This document shows positions 1 to 5,392 of a stretch of 5,392 nucleotides of DNA, in pieces. The notes under the pieces are model-generated. The model was not told where the DNA came from. It ran no database searches and saw only the letters and a program-made list of their open reading frames with translations. The translations under genes and the position numbers were made by a program. The DNA is from Pseudomonadota bacterium (lineage in GTDB: Bacteria; Pseudomonadota; Gammaproteobacteria; Burkholderiales; Burkholderiaceae_B), in NCBI GenBank assembly GCA_023432075.1, contig JAEYVD010000835.1:1-5392 (forward strand), in the 5' to 3' direction. Numbering within the stretch: the stretch's first letter is position 1; each line of letters opens with the position of its first letter.

Positions 1-1382
1 GCAACCTGCTGCGCGCGCCGCGCAACGTCTTCGTGTTCTTCTTCGACCGCCTGCTGGACGGCGCCGAGAAAGGCAAGCCCGCCCAGCGGTCCGACTACAT
101 CGGCAATGCCGAATGGGTCATCCACGAATCCCAGGCCCGCGGCTCGCGTATCCTGCTGTGGACCTCGCTGCTGGCCACGATGGGCCTGCTGATATGGGCG
201 GGATTTGGCAGCATCGATGAAGTGGTCCGCGGCGAAGGCAAGGTCGTGCCGTCCCGCCAGGTGCAGATCATCCAGAGCCTGGACGGCGGCATCGTCGAGG
301 AGATCCTGGTGCGCCCCGGCCAGGAAGTCGAGGCCGGCGAAATCCTGCTCAAGATCGATTCCACCCGCTTTAACTCGTCGCTGGGCGAGAACAACGCCGA
401 ATACCTGTCGCTGCTGGCCAAGGCGGCCCGCCTGAAGGCGCTGGCCACCGGCGATCCGTTCGTCACGCCCGAGGAAGTGCTCAAGCAGGCGCCCGGCCTG
501 GCTGAGATGGAGCGCAACGCCTGGCAGGCGCGCACCACGGAACTGAACGCCACCGTCAACGTGGCCCGCGAACAGCTTAAACAGCGCCAGGAAGACCTGC
601 GCGAAACCATCGCCAAGCGCGACCAGGCGTCGGCCAGCTGCGGCCTGACCTCGCGCGAACTGCAGGTGACCCGGCCGCTTCTCAAGAGCGGCGCCGTGTC
701 CGAGGTTGATTTGCTGCGCCTGCAGCGCGACGTGGCCCGCTATTGCGGCGAACAGAAAGGCGCCGAGGCGCAGATCGACCGCTTCCAGGCGTCCATCAAG
801 GAAGCCGAAAGCAAGATCCAGGAAGCCGAGCTGAACATCCGCAACCAGGCCCGCAGCGAGCTCTCGGAAACCAACACCAAGCTGGCGACCCTGCGCGAAG
901 GCAAGGCGGCGCTGGTCGACCGGGTCAAGCTGGCCGAAGTGCGCGCCCCGGTGCGCGGCACCGTCAAGACCCTGTTCAACAACACGGTCGGCGGCGTGGT
1001 GCAACCGGGCAAGGACATCATCGAAATCGTCCCCAAGGACGACACGCTGCTGCTCGAAGTGCGCATCCAGCCGCGCGATATCGGTTTCCTGCACGCGGAC
1101 CAGAAGGCCGAGGTCAAGTTCACGGCCTACGACTTTGCGATCTACGGGGGCCTGGAAGGCCGCGTGGAACAGATCGGCGCGGACACCGTCACCGACGAGA
1201 AAGGCAATTCCTACTACGTCGTGCGCGTGCGCACGGACCGCAGCACGGTAGGCGACAAGCTGTTGCCCATCATCCCCGGGATGGTGGCGGAGGTTCATAT
1301 CCTGACAGGCAAGCGCACGGTGCTCCAGTACCTGCTCAAGCCCATTCTGCGGGCGAAGGCCAACGCCTTCACCGAACGTTAA
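1..1382 (+). CDS. HlyD-family type I secretion adaptor, LapC-like (5' edge of window)
   Basis: Periplasmic adaptor (membrane fusion protein) of a type I secretion system, joining an inner-membrane ABC transporter to a TolC-like outer-membrane channel. Numbering here counts from the GTG at 33 (449 codons). A hydrophobic helix at about 40-58 follows a short cytoplasmic N-terminus. A lipoyl-like half lies at about 71-109 (QSLDGGIVEEILVRPGQ), a long charged helical hairpin at about 115-298 turns at LLKSGAVSE (216-224), the second lipoyl half is at about 300-334 (VRAPVRGTVK), and a beta-barrel/C-terminal part ends with the family signature IIPGMVAEVHILTGK (413-427) and LLKPILRA. The layout and many residues match Pseudomonas LapC as I recall it. 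The frame is open to the left edge and the GTG at 33 has no Shine-Dalgarno sequence, so the true start is probably upstream of base 1. Two cysteines (203, 238) flank the hairpin turn. The gene lies 19 bases before the regulator, so the two are probably cotranscribed. The family call is very sure; the LapC subtype is likely because the adhesin follows. Confidence 0.95.
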   Translation, partial: NLLRAPRNVFVFFFDRLLDGAEKGKPAQRSDYIGNAEWVIHESQARGSRILLWTSLLATMGLLIWAGFGSIDEVVRGEGKVVPSRQVQIIQSLDGGIVEEILVRPGQEVEAGEILLKIDSTRFNSSLGENNAEYLSLLAKAARLKALATGDPFVTPEEVLKQAPGLAEMERNAWQARTTELNATVNVAREQLKQRQEDLRETIAKRDQASASCGLTSRELQVTRPLLKSGAVSEVDLLRLQRDVARYCGEQKGAEAQIDRFQASIKEAESKIQEAELNIRNQARSELSETNTKLATLREGKAALVDRVKLAEVRAPVRGTVKTLFNNTVGGVVQPGKDIIEIVPKDDTLLLEVRIQPRDIGFLHADQKAEVKFTAYDFAIYGGLEGRVEQIGADTVTDEKGNSYYVVRVRTDRSTVGDKLLPIIPGMVAEVHILTGKRTVLQYLLKPILRAKANAFTER

Positions 1383-1383
1383 T

Positions 1384-1397
1384 GGAGAGCTTCAAGG
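1384..1397 (+). promoter_or_regulatory. Ribosome-binding region of the LuxR-type gene
   Basis: The 19-base gap after the adaptor stop carries GGAGAG at 1384-1389 (12 bases before the ATG at 1402) and AAGG at 1394-1397 (4 bases before it). Neither spacing is ideal, so which one is used is unclear. The start itself is supported by the receiver-domain beta strand beginning at once (IPVLLITHDD) and by the tight packing with the upstream gene. Confidence 0.5.
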
Positions 1398-1401
1398 CCT
1401 T

Positions 1402-2058
1402 ATGAAACCCATTCCCGTCCTGTTGATTACGCACGACGACCTGCTTTGGCAGCACTGGCGCGCGCTTGACCCGGCGCGCTGGATGGCGGCCCGCGGGCGA
1501 GGCCTGGCGGATCTGCAACGCTGGCGAGAACAAGGCCGCACGCTGGCGGTGCTGGACGCCGACGTGCCCAAGCTGCCCGCCTGGCACGATCCGTTCTGGA
1601 CGCCAACACTGGCCGGCCTGCACGTCGTGGTCGCCAGCGCCAGCCCCAACGATGAACAAGGCACCCAGGCGCTGGGCGCCGGCGCGCACGGCTACTGCCA
1701 CAGCTATGCGCCGGCCGCCGCGATGGCCCAGGCCCTGGAAGTCGTCGCCTCCGGCGGCATCTGGATGGGACGCTCCCTGGTGTCGCGCCTGCTCAAGCTC
1801 GTCACCGAACGCGCGCAGGACGCACATGCCTGGGACGGCGGCCGGCTCACCGAACGCGAAATCACCGTCGCGCGCTACGCCGCCAGCGGCCAGTCCAACG
1901 CCCAGATCGCCGAGGCGCTTGGCATCACCGAACGCACGGTCAAGGCGCACCTGTCGGCCGTTTTCGACAAGCTGGGCGTCACCGACCGCCTTCAGCTCGC
2001 CCTGCTGGTGCACGGCATTTCGGCGCCCTCCGACGCGCGCAGCAAAATCACCGCGTAA
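1402..2058 (+). CDS. LuxR/FixJ-type transcription regulator with degenerate receiver domain
   Basis: A 218-aa cytoplasmic DNA-binding regulator of NarL/FixJ size. Residues about 5-130 follow the receiver fold: an acidic pair D12-D13 after strand 1, a DADVP motif with D52 in the phosphoacceptor position, S79 where the switch Ser/Thr is expected, and AGAHGY at 93-98. The lysine nearly always found three residues after that GY (GYLLK in relatives) is replaced by S101. Strand and helix regions around 20-50 match the family poorly. Phosphorylation control is therefore uncertain. The C-terminal LuxR helix-turn-helix (about 148-206) is canonical: LTEREITVARYAASGQSNAQIAE, then GITERTVKAHLSAVFDKLGV. 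It sits 19 bases after the adaptor and 84 bases before the adhesin, with no sensor kinase in view. A local role in controlling adhesin or exporter expression is inferred from position only. I do not recognise a specific named ortholog. Confidence 0.9.
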   Translation: MKPIPVLLITHDDLLWQHWRALDPARWMAARGRGLADLQRWREQGRTLAVLDADVPKLPAWHDPFWTPTLAGLHVVVASASPNDEQGTQALGAGAHGYCHSYAPAAAMAQALEVVASGGIWMGRSLVSRLLKLVTERAQDAHAWDGGRLTEREITVARYAASGQSNAQIAEALGITERTVKAHLSAVFDKLGVTDRLQLALLVHGISAPSDARSKITA

Positions 2059-2142
2059 ACCTGTCCTCAAGGACAATACCCGCCGCCAGCGGCGACCCGT
2101 AGTATCTGGCCATCTTGGATAACTCCCTGAAACGGAACCAAC
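2059..2142 (+). promoter_or_regulatory. Regulator-adhesin intergenic gap with hairpins and weak RBS
   Basis: An 84-base noncoding gap. It holds a hairpin at 2062-2075 (TGTCC, loop TCAA, GGACA), 3 bases after the regulator stop, and a second at 2081-2094 (CGCCG, loop CCAG, CGGCG). Neither is followed by a T-run, so they do not look like strong intrinsic terminators. They could attenuate transcription, protect the upstream mRNA 3' end, or be chance. A weak Shine-Dalgarno, GGAA at 2134-2137, lies 5 bases before the ATG. I found no convincing sigma70 promoter, so either read-through from upstream or a non-canonical promoter would drive the adhesin. Confidence 0.4.
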
Positions 2143-2149
2143 ATGGCCA
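2107..2149 (+). promoter_or_regulatory. Possible stem covering the adhesin start codon
   Basis: TGGCCAT at 2107-2113 is the exact reverse complement of ATGGCCA at 2143-2149, which contains the adhesin start codon. In RNA this could form a 7-base-pair stem with a 29-base loop that includes the GGAA ribosome-binding sequence. It might limit translation initiation. The match is short and the loop long, so chance is a real alternative. Confidence 0.3.
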
Positions 2150-2571
2150 ACTCCTCTCCCGCAGTCGTCAACGAAATCTCCGGTCGCGCATGGATACGCA
2201 ATAGCGACGGTTCCCTGACCGAACTGCATCAAGGCAGCAAAGTCCCCGCCGGCAGCGACGTCGTCACTGCCTCGGGCGCCACGGTTTCGCTTCAGGTTGA
2301 AAACGGCATGCCGATCGTGATCGGCGAAGGCCGCGAAGTCGCGGTCAACAGCGACATGACCGGCCCGCTGGCCGACCCGACCGAAGCCGCGGTTGCGCCG
2401 CCCTCGGGCACCGATTCGGACCGCCTGCTGGCCGCACTGCAAGCCGGCCGCGACCCGTTCGACGAACTCGACCCGACGGCCGCCGTCGTGGCCGGCGGCG
2501 GTGAAGCCGGCGGCAGCAGCTTCGTCCGCCTGGCCCGTATCCTGGAAACCACCAGCCCGCTGGACCTGGCC
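2143..2571 (+). other. Retention module and linker of the adhesin (residues 1-143)
   Basis: Residues 1-72 form a compact beta-rich segment of the LapA retention-module type. Residues 73-143 are a Pro/Ala/Gly-rich, partly acidic stretch containing the candidate protease site, followed by FVRLARILETTSPLDLAYP. In LapA this part folds in the periplasm and plugs the TolC-like channel, leaving the rest of the protein on the cell surface. Domain limits are approximate. Confidence 0.8.
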
Positions 2572-5392
2572 TACCCGAATCCGGCACGCGGCGACGACAC
2601 CGCGCCCCGCGTCTCCGGCGCTGCCCTGACCGCCGACGATGGCGCCGCGGCCGCCGTCACGCCCACCACGCCGACGACGCCCACCACCCCCACGACCCCG
2701 ACCACGCCCACCACGCCCGTCAACAACGCGCCCAACGCGCTGGACGACGCCGGCACGGGCGACCAGAATTCGCAAGTGCGCGGCAACCTGCTGCGCAACG
2801 ACTCCGATCCCGACGGCGACCCGCTCGCGATCACCTCGATCAACGGCCGGCCGATGGAGCCGGGCGGCATTACCGTCCTGGGTTCCACGGGCGGCACGTT
2901 CGTCGTCCAGCCTGACGGCAGCTACGTCTTCACCCCGGGCGGCCAGTACAACCACCTGGCCGTGGGCGAAACCGCCACCAGCACCATCTCTTACACGATC
3001 ACCGACCCCAGCGGCGCGACCTCCACCGCGACCGTTGTCGTGACCATCACCGGCACCAACGACGGCCCGGTTTCGTCCGCCCTGACCGACCAGTCCGGCG
3101 TCGACGCCCAGACCGACGTGCGCTATGACGTGTCGGACCGCTTCTCCGACCCGGACACCAGCGACAAGCTGACCTACTCGGCCACCGGCCTGCCGCCTGG
3201 CCTGGCCATCGACCCGAACACCGGCATCATCACCGGCACGATCGACCATTCCGCCTCGCAAGGCGGCGACAACGGCGTGTACACCGTCGTCGTGACCGCG
3301 ACGGACCCGTCCGGCGCCTCGACCTCCCAGGAATTCAAGTGGGACGTCGCCAACCCGGCTCCGACCGCCGTCAACGATAGCGGCACCACCGACGAAGACA
3401 CGTCGCTCAGCGTCAACGCGCAGGACGGCGTGCTGTCCAACGACACGGACCCCGACGGCGACACGCTGACCGTGTCGCAGGTCAACGGCACCGCCGCCAA
3501 CGTGGGCACGGCCGTGACCGGCTCGAACGGCGGCACGTTCACGCTGAACGCCGATGGTTCGTACAGCTTCAACCCGGGCTCGACGTTCCAAAGCCTGGCC
3601 GCCGGCCAGACCGCGACCAGCTCGATCACCTACACCGTCTCAGACGGCCAAGGCGGCACGTCGACGGCCACCCTGACGGTCACCGTCACGGGCACCAACG
3701 ACGCCCCGACGCTGACGCCGGAAGTCACGCTGGCCAACCAGTCCGGCAACGACAGCGATGCCATCACCCCGGTCGACGTTTCCGGCCAGTTCCGCGACGT
3801 CGACAACGGCGATTCGCTGACCTACTCGGCCACCGGCCTGCCGCCCGGCCTGACGATCGATCCGGACACCGGCATCATTTCCGGCACGCTGGACAAGTCC
3901 GCCTCGCAAGGTGGCGACCAGGGTGTCTACACGGTCACCGTCACGGCCACCGACAAGAGCGGCGCCTCGGTGTCGCAGGATTTCTCGTGGGACGTCAAGA
4001 ACCCGGCCCCGACCGCCGACAACGACCAGGGCGAAACCAACGAAGACACGACGCTGAACGTCACCGCCGATAACGGCGTGCTGGCCAACGACGTGGATCC
4101 GGACGGCGACGCGCTGCACGTCTCGCTGGTCAACGGCCAGGCGGCCAACGTCGGCACGTCTGTCGCCGGCCTGGGCGGCGGCACGTTCACGCTGAACGCC
4201 GACGGTTCCTACACCTTCAACCCCGGCGCCGACTTCCAAAAGCTGGCGGAGGGCGAACGCGCCACCAGCTCGATCACTTATACGGTCTCGGACGGCGAAG
4301 GCGGCACCAGCACTGCCACGCTGACGGTTGCCATCTTCGGCACGAACGACGCGCCCACTGCCGTGCCCCTGGACAACCAGAGCAGCATGGACGGCGACGC
4401 CGTCAACTACAACATCGCCGGCTTCTTCAGCGACGTGGACAACGGCGACGCGCTGTCGTACACGGTCGACTACCTGCCTGGCGGCCTGACCTTCGACGGC
4501 GCAACTGGCACGTTCTCCGGCACGTTCACGAACTGGGTCTCCGATCACACCAATACGGGCGTGAAGGGCGAATACCTCATCAACGTGACGGCCACCGACA
4601 AGTCTGGCGCCACCGTGACCCAGAGCTTCATCTGGAAGGTGGGCAACCCCGAGCCGATCGCCGCTGACGACAACAACGCCACCACCGAAGACAATGTGCT
4701 GGTGGTCGACCATCGCACCGAAGGCGTGCTGGGCAACGACACCGATCCGGACGGCGATCCCCTGCACGTTTCTCACGTCAACGGCAATGCCGCGGGCGTG
4801 GGCACCGCCGTGGCGGGTTCCAATGGCGGCACCTTCACGCTGAACGCCGACGGCACGTACACGTTCAACCCGGGCACCTCGTTCCAGAATCTGGGCGCGA
4901 ACCAGACGGCCACCACCTCGATCACCTACACGGTTTCCGATTTCCAGGGCGCCACCAGCACGGCGACGCTGACGATCACCGTCACGGGCACCAACGACAC
5001 CCCGATCCTGACCCCGGGCGTGACCCTGGACGATCAGGCTGGCAATGACGGCCAGGCCATCACCCCGGTCGACATCTCCGGCCAGTTCTCGGACGTGGAC
5101 AACGGCGATGTGCTGACCTATTCGGCCACCGGCCTGCCGCCCGGCCTGAGCATCGATCCGAAGACCGGCATCATCACCGGCACGATCGACAAGTCGGCTT
5201 CGCAAGGTGGCGATTCTGGCGTCTACGCCGTCACCATCACGGCCACCGACAAGGCCGGCGCCTCCGTGTCGCAAGACTTCTCGTGGGATGTGAAGAACCC
5301 GGCCCCGACCGCGGTTGCTGACGACGGCGCGACCAACCAGGGCGTGAGCCTGAACGTCACCGCCCAGAACGGCGTGCTGTCCAACGACACCG
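2143..5392 (+). CDS. Giant LapA-type retained repeat adhesin (5' part, runs off window)
   Basis: The reading frame is open from the ATG to the window end: 1083 codons and no stop. Residues 1-72 resemble the retention module of LapA-type adhesins (VVNEISGRAWI, then QGSKVPAGSDVVTASGATVSL). A candidate LapG cleavage motif, TAAV, is at 112-115. A Thr-Thr-Pro linker lies at 173-192. From about 196, cadherin-like/VCBS-like domains (motifs DTDPDGDxL, GGTFTLNADGSYxFNPG, ITYTVSD, TGTNDAP) alternate with putative-Ig domains (LTYSATGLPPGL, DxxTGIIxGT, SWDV). The acidic DPDGD and DVDNGD motifs suggest calcium binding. There is no signal peptide and no cysteine in the visible part, as expected for type I export. 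More repeats and a C-terminal RTX/secretion signal are expected beyond the window. The role, attachment to surfaces and biofilm formation, is known for the family and inferred here. The start is supported by the module beginning directly, with a weak GGAA upstream. It may be the counterpart of BrtA in Bordetella, but I cannot prove orthology. Confidence 0.93.
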   Translation, partial: MANSSPAVVNEISGRAWIRNSDGSLTELHQGSKVPAGSDVVTASGATVSLQVENGMPIVIGEGREVAVNSDMTGPLADPTEAAVAPPSGTDSDRLLAALQAGRDPFDELDPTAAVVAGGGEAGGSSFVRLARILETTSPLDLAYPNPARGDDTAPRVSGAALTADDGAAAAVTPTTPTTPTTPTTPTTPTTPVNNAPNALDDAGTGDQNSQVRGNLLRNDSDPDGDPLAITSINGRPMEPGGITVLGSTGGTFVVQPDGSYVFTPGGQYNHLAVGETATSTISYTITDPSGATSTATVVVTITGTNDGPVSSALTDQSGVDAQTDVRYDVSDRFSDPDTSDKLTYSATGLPPGLAIDPNTGIITGTIDHSASQGGDNGVYTVVVTATDPSGASTSQEFKWDVANPAPTAVNDSGTTDEDTSLSVNAQDGVLSNDTDPDGDTLTVSQVNGTAANVGTAVTGSNGGTFTLNADGSYSFNPGSTFQSLAAGQTATSSITYTVSDGQGGTSTATLTVTVTGTNDAPTLTPEVTLANQSGNDSDAITPVDVSGQFRDVDNGDSLTYSATGLPPGLTIDPDTGIISGTLDKSASQGGDQGVYTVTVTATDKSGASVSQDFSWDVKNPAPTADNDQGETNEDTTLNVTADNGVLANDVDPDGDALHVSLVNGQAANVGTSVAGLGGGTFTLNADGSYTFNPGADFQKLAEGERATSSITYTVSDGEGGTSTATLTVAIFGTNDAPTAVPLDNQSSMDGDAVNYNIAGFFSDVDNGDALSYTVDYLPGGLTFDGATGTFSGTFTNWVSDHTNTGVKGEYLINVTATDKSGATVTQSFIWKVGNPEPIAADDNNATTEDNVLVVDHRTEGVLGNDTDPDGDPLHVSHVNGNAAGVGTAVAGSNGGTFTLNADGTYTFNPGTSFQNLGANQTATTSITYTVSDFQGATSTATLTITVTGTNDTPILTPGVTLDDQAGNDGQAITPVDISGQFSDVDNGDVLTYSATGLPPGLSIDPKTGIITGTIDKSASQGGDSGVYAVTITATDKAGASVSQDFSWDVKNPAPTAVADDGATNQGVSLNVTAQNGVLSNDT
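2476..2487 (+). other. Candidate LapG protease cleavage site TAAV
   Basis: Codons ACG GCC GCC GTC encode T112-A113-A114-V115. This fits the di-alanine motif (T/A/P)-A-A-(G/V) cut by the periplasmic protease LapG, and lies close to the known cut in P. fluorescens LapA (between A108 and A109). A nearby EAAV at 81-84 lacks the preferred first residue and lies closer to the folded module, so TAAV is the better candidate. Confidence 0.75.
2659..2718 (+). repeat. Thr-Thr-Pro tandem repeat (9-base unit)
   Basis: Residues 173-192 read T-P followed by six TTP triplets, encoded by imperfect 9-base units close to ACCACGCCC. The codons vary at third positions (CCC/CCG, ACC/ACG). It is a low-complexity, probably extended linker between the retention/cleavage region and the first repeat domain, followed by NNAPNA. 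Length could vary by slippage. Confidence 0.85.
2728..3360 (+). repeat. Adhesin composite repeat 1 (A1 + B1)
   Basis: A1 is residues 196-309 (2728-3069), a cadherin-like/VCBS-like domain. It keeps DSDPDGDPL and ends TGTNDGP, but lacks the DEDT motif near its start and carries an altered centre (NGRPMEPGG). B1 is residues 310-406 (3070-3360), a putative-Ig domain with FSDPDTSDKLTYSATG and KWDVANPA. At 211 aa this is the shortest and among the most diverged of the pairs, as is common for a terminal unit. Confidence 0.8.
3361..4008 (+). repeat. Adhesin composite repeat 2 (A2 + B2)
   Basis: A2 is residues 407-522 (3361-3708) with TDEDTSLSV, SNDTDPDGDTL and TGTNDAP. B2 is residues 523-622 (3709-4008) with FRDVDNGDSLTYSATG and FSWDVKNPA. 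The pair is 216 aa and looks like a typical unit. B2 is very close to B4 in both protein and DNA sequence. Confidence 0.85.
4009..4653 (+). repeat. Adhesin composite repeat 3 (A3 + diverged B3)
   Basis: A3 is residues 623-738 (4009-4356) with TNEDTTLNV and ANDVDPDGDAL, ending with IFGTNDAP in place of the usual VTGTNDAP. B3 is residues 739-837 (4357-4653). It keeps SDVDNGDALSYT and ends FIWKVGNPE, but replaces LTYSATGLPPGL with SYTVDYLPGGL and the SASQGGD segment with NWVSDHTNTGVKGEY. The pair is 215 aa. Confidence 0.85.
4654..5304 (+). repeat. Adhesin composite repeat 4 (A4 + B4)
   Basis: A4 is residues 838-954 (4654-5004) with TEDNVLVVDHRTEGV, GNDTDPDGDPL and TGTNDTP. B4 is residues 955-1054 (5005-5304) with FSDVDNGDVLTYSATG, DKSASQGGDSGVY and FSWDVKNPA. 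The pair is 217 aa. Confidence 0.85.
5305..5392 (+). repeat. Start of adhesin composite repeat 5 (partial A5)
   Basis: The last 29 codons begin another A domain: PTAVADDGATNQGVSLNV, then GVLSNDT. The usual acidic EDT is replaced by NQG. The window ends inside the expected DTDPDGD motif, so the array continues beyond it. Confidence 0.8.

Noticed and set aside
743..1405. Plus-strand open frame overlapping the 3' half of the adaptor
   Set aside because: It is out of frame with the clear HlyD domain, and the product is Arg/Gly/Pro-rich. Only its last seven codons are discussed, as a possible coupling element.
2081..2094. Intrinsic terminator after the regulator
   Set aside because: The stem is only 5 bp and is followed by ACCCGTAG, not a T-run.
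2070..2105. Possible promoter with AGGACA (2070-2075) and TAGTAT (2100-2105)
   Set aside because: The spacing of 24 bases is too long for a sigma70 promoter, and both boxes are imperfect.
1466..2122. Plus-strand open frame overlapping the regulator
   Set aside because: The other frame carries an unmistakable LuxR helix-turn-helix, while this one gives a Pro/Ala/Arg/Ser-rich product without a domain.
1369..3591. Long open frame on the minus strand (about 740 codons) across regulator and adhesin
   Set aside because: Its translation is Arg/Gly/Val/Ala-rich and low in complexity, with no domain. It overlaps two well-supported genes and is explained by high GC and biased third positions.
3640..5274. 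Long minus-strand open frame (about 544 codons) opposite the adhesin repeats
   Set aside because: It is a shadow of the adhesin repeats. Its own apparent repeats mirror the sense-strand units, and it has no recognisable fold or start signal.
2728..5392. CRISPR-like repeated structure
   Set aside because: The repeats are long, in frame, protein-coding and diverged, with no short identical repeats and spacers.

Overview
The window is GC-rich and densely coding on the + strand. It holds the core of a type I secretion / giant surface adhesin locus of the LapA type, as known from Pseudomonas fluorescens LapA and the Bordetella adhesin BrtA. Codon use, the close resemblance of the adaptor to LapC and the gene order suggest a betaproteobacterium, most likely Alcaligenaceae (Achromobacter or Bordetella). 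That placement is an inference from memory of such proteins, not a database result.

Layout: (1) 1-1382, a LapC/HlyD-type membrane-fusion (adaptor) protein, open at the left edge. (2) 1402-2058, a LuxR/FixJ-type regulator with a degenerate receiver domain, 19 bases after the adaptor. (3) 2059-2142, an 84-base gap with two small hairpins and a 7-base sequence complementary to the adhesin start. (4) 2143-5392, the first 1083 codons of a very large adhesin that runs off the right edge without a stop. It has an N-terminal retention module, a candidate LapG protease site (TAAV), a Thr-Thr-Pro linker, and then a regular alternation of two domain types: a cadherin-like/VCBS-like domain (here A, about 115 aa) and a putative-Ig (He_PIG-like) domain (here B, about 97-100 aa). 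Four full A-B pairs and the start of a fifth A are visible.

How the parts work together: the adaptor would link an inner-membrane ABC transporter and a TolC-like outer-membrane channel, both presumably outside the window, to export the adhesin. The adhesin has no signal peptide and no cysteine in the visible part, as expected for a type I substrate. Its N-terminal module would stay plugged in the outer-membrane channel and hold the protein on the surface, until a LapG-type periplasmic protease cuts at the di-alanine site. In the known systems the c-di-GMP receptor LapD controls this step. The LuxR-type protein is a plausible local transcription regulator.

The system class is known. The points most worth following up are the conserved release site, the two cysteines placed symmetrically around the adaptor hairpin tip, the regulator lodged between exporter and substrate, the complement to the adhesin start codon, and the uneven divergence of the repeat units.
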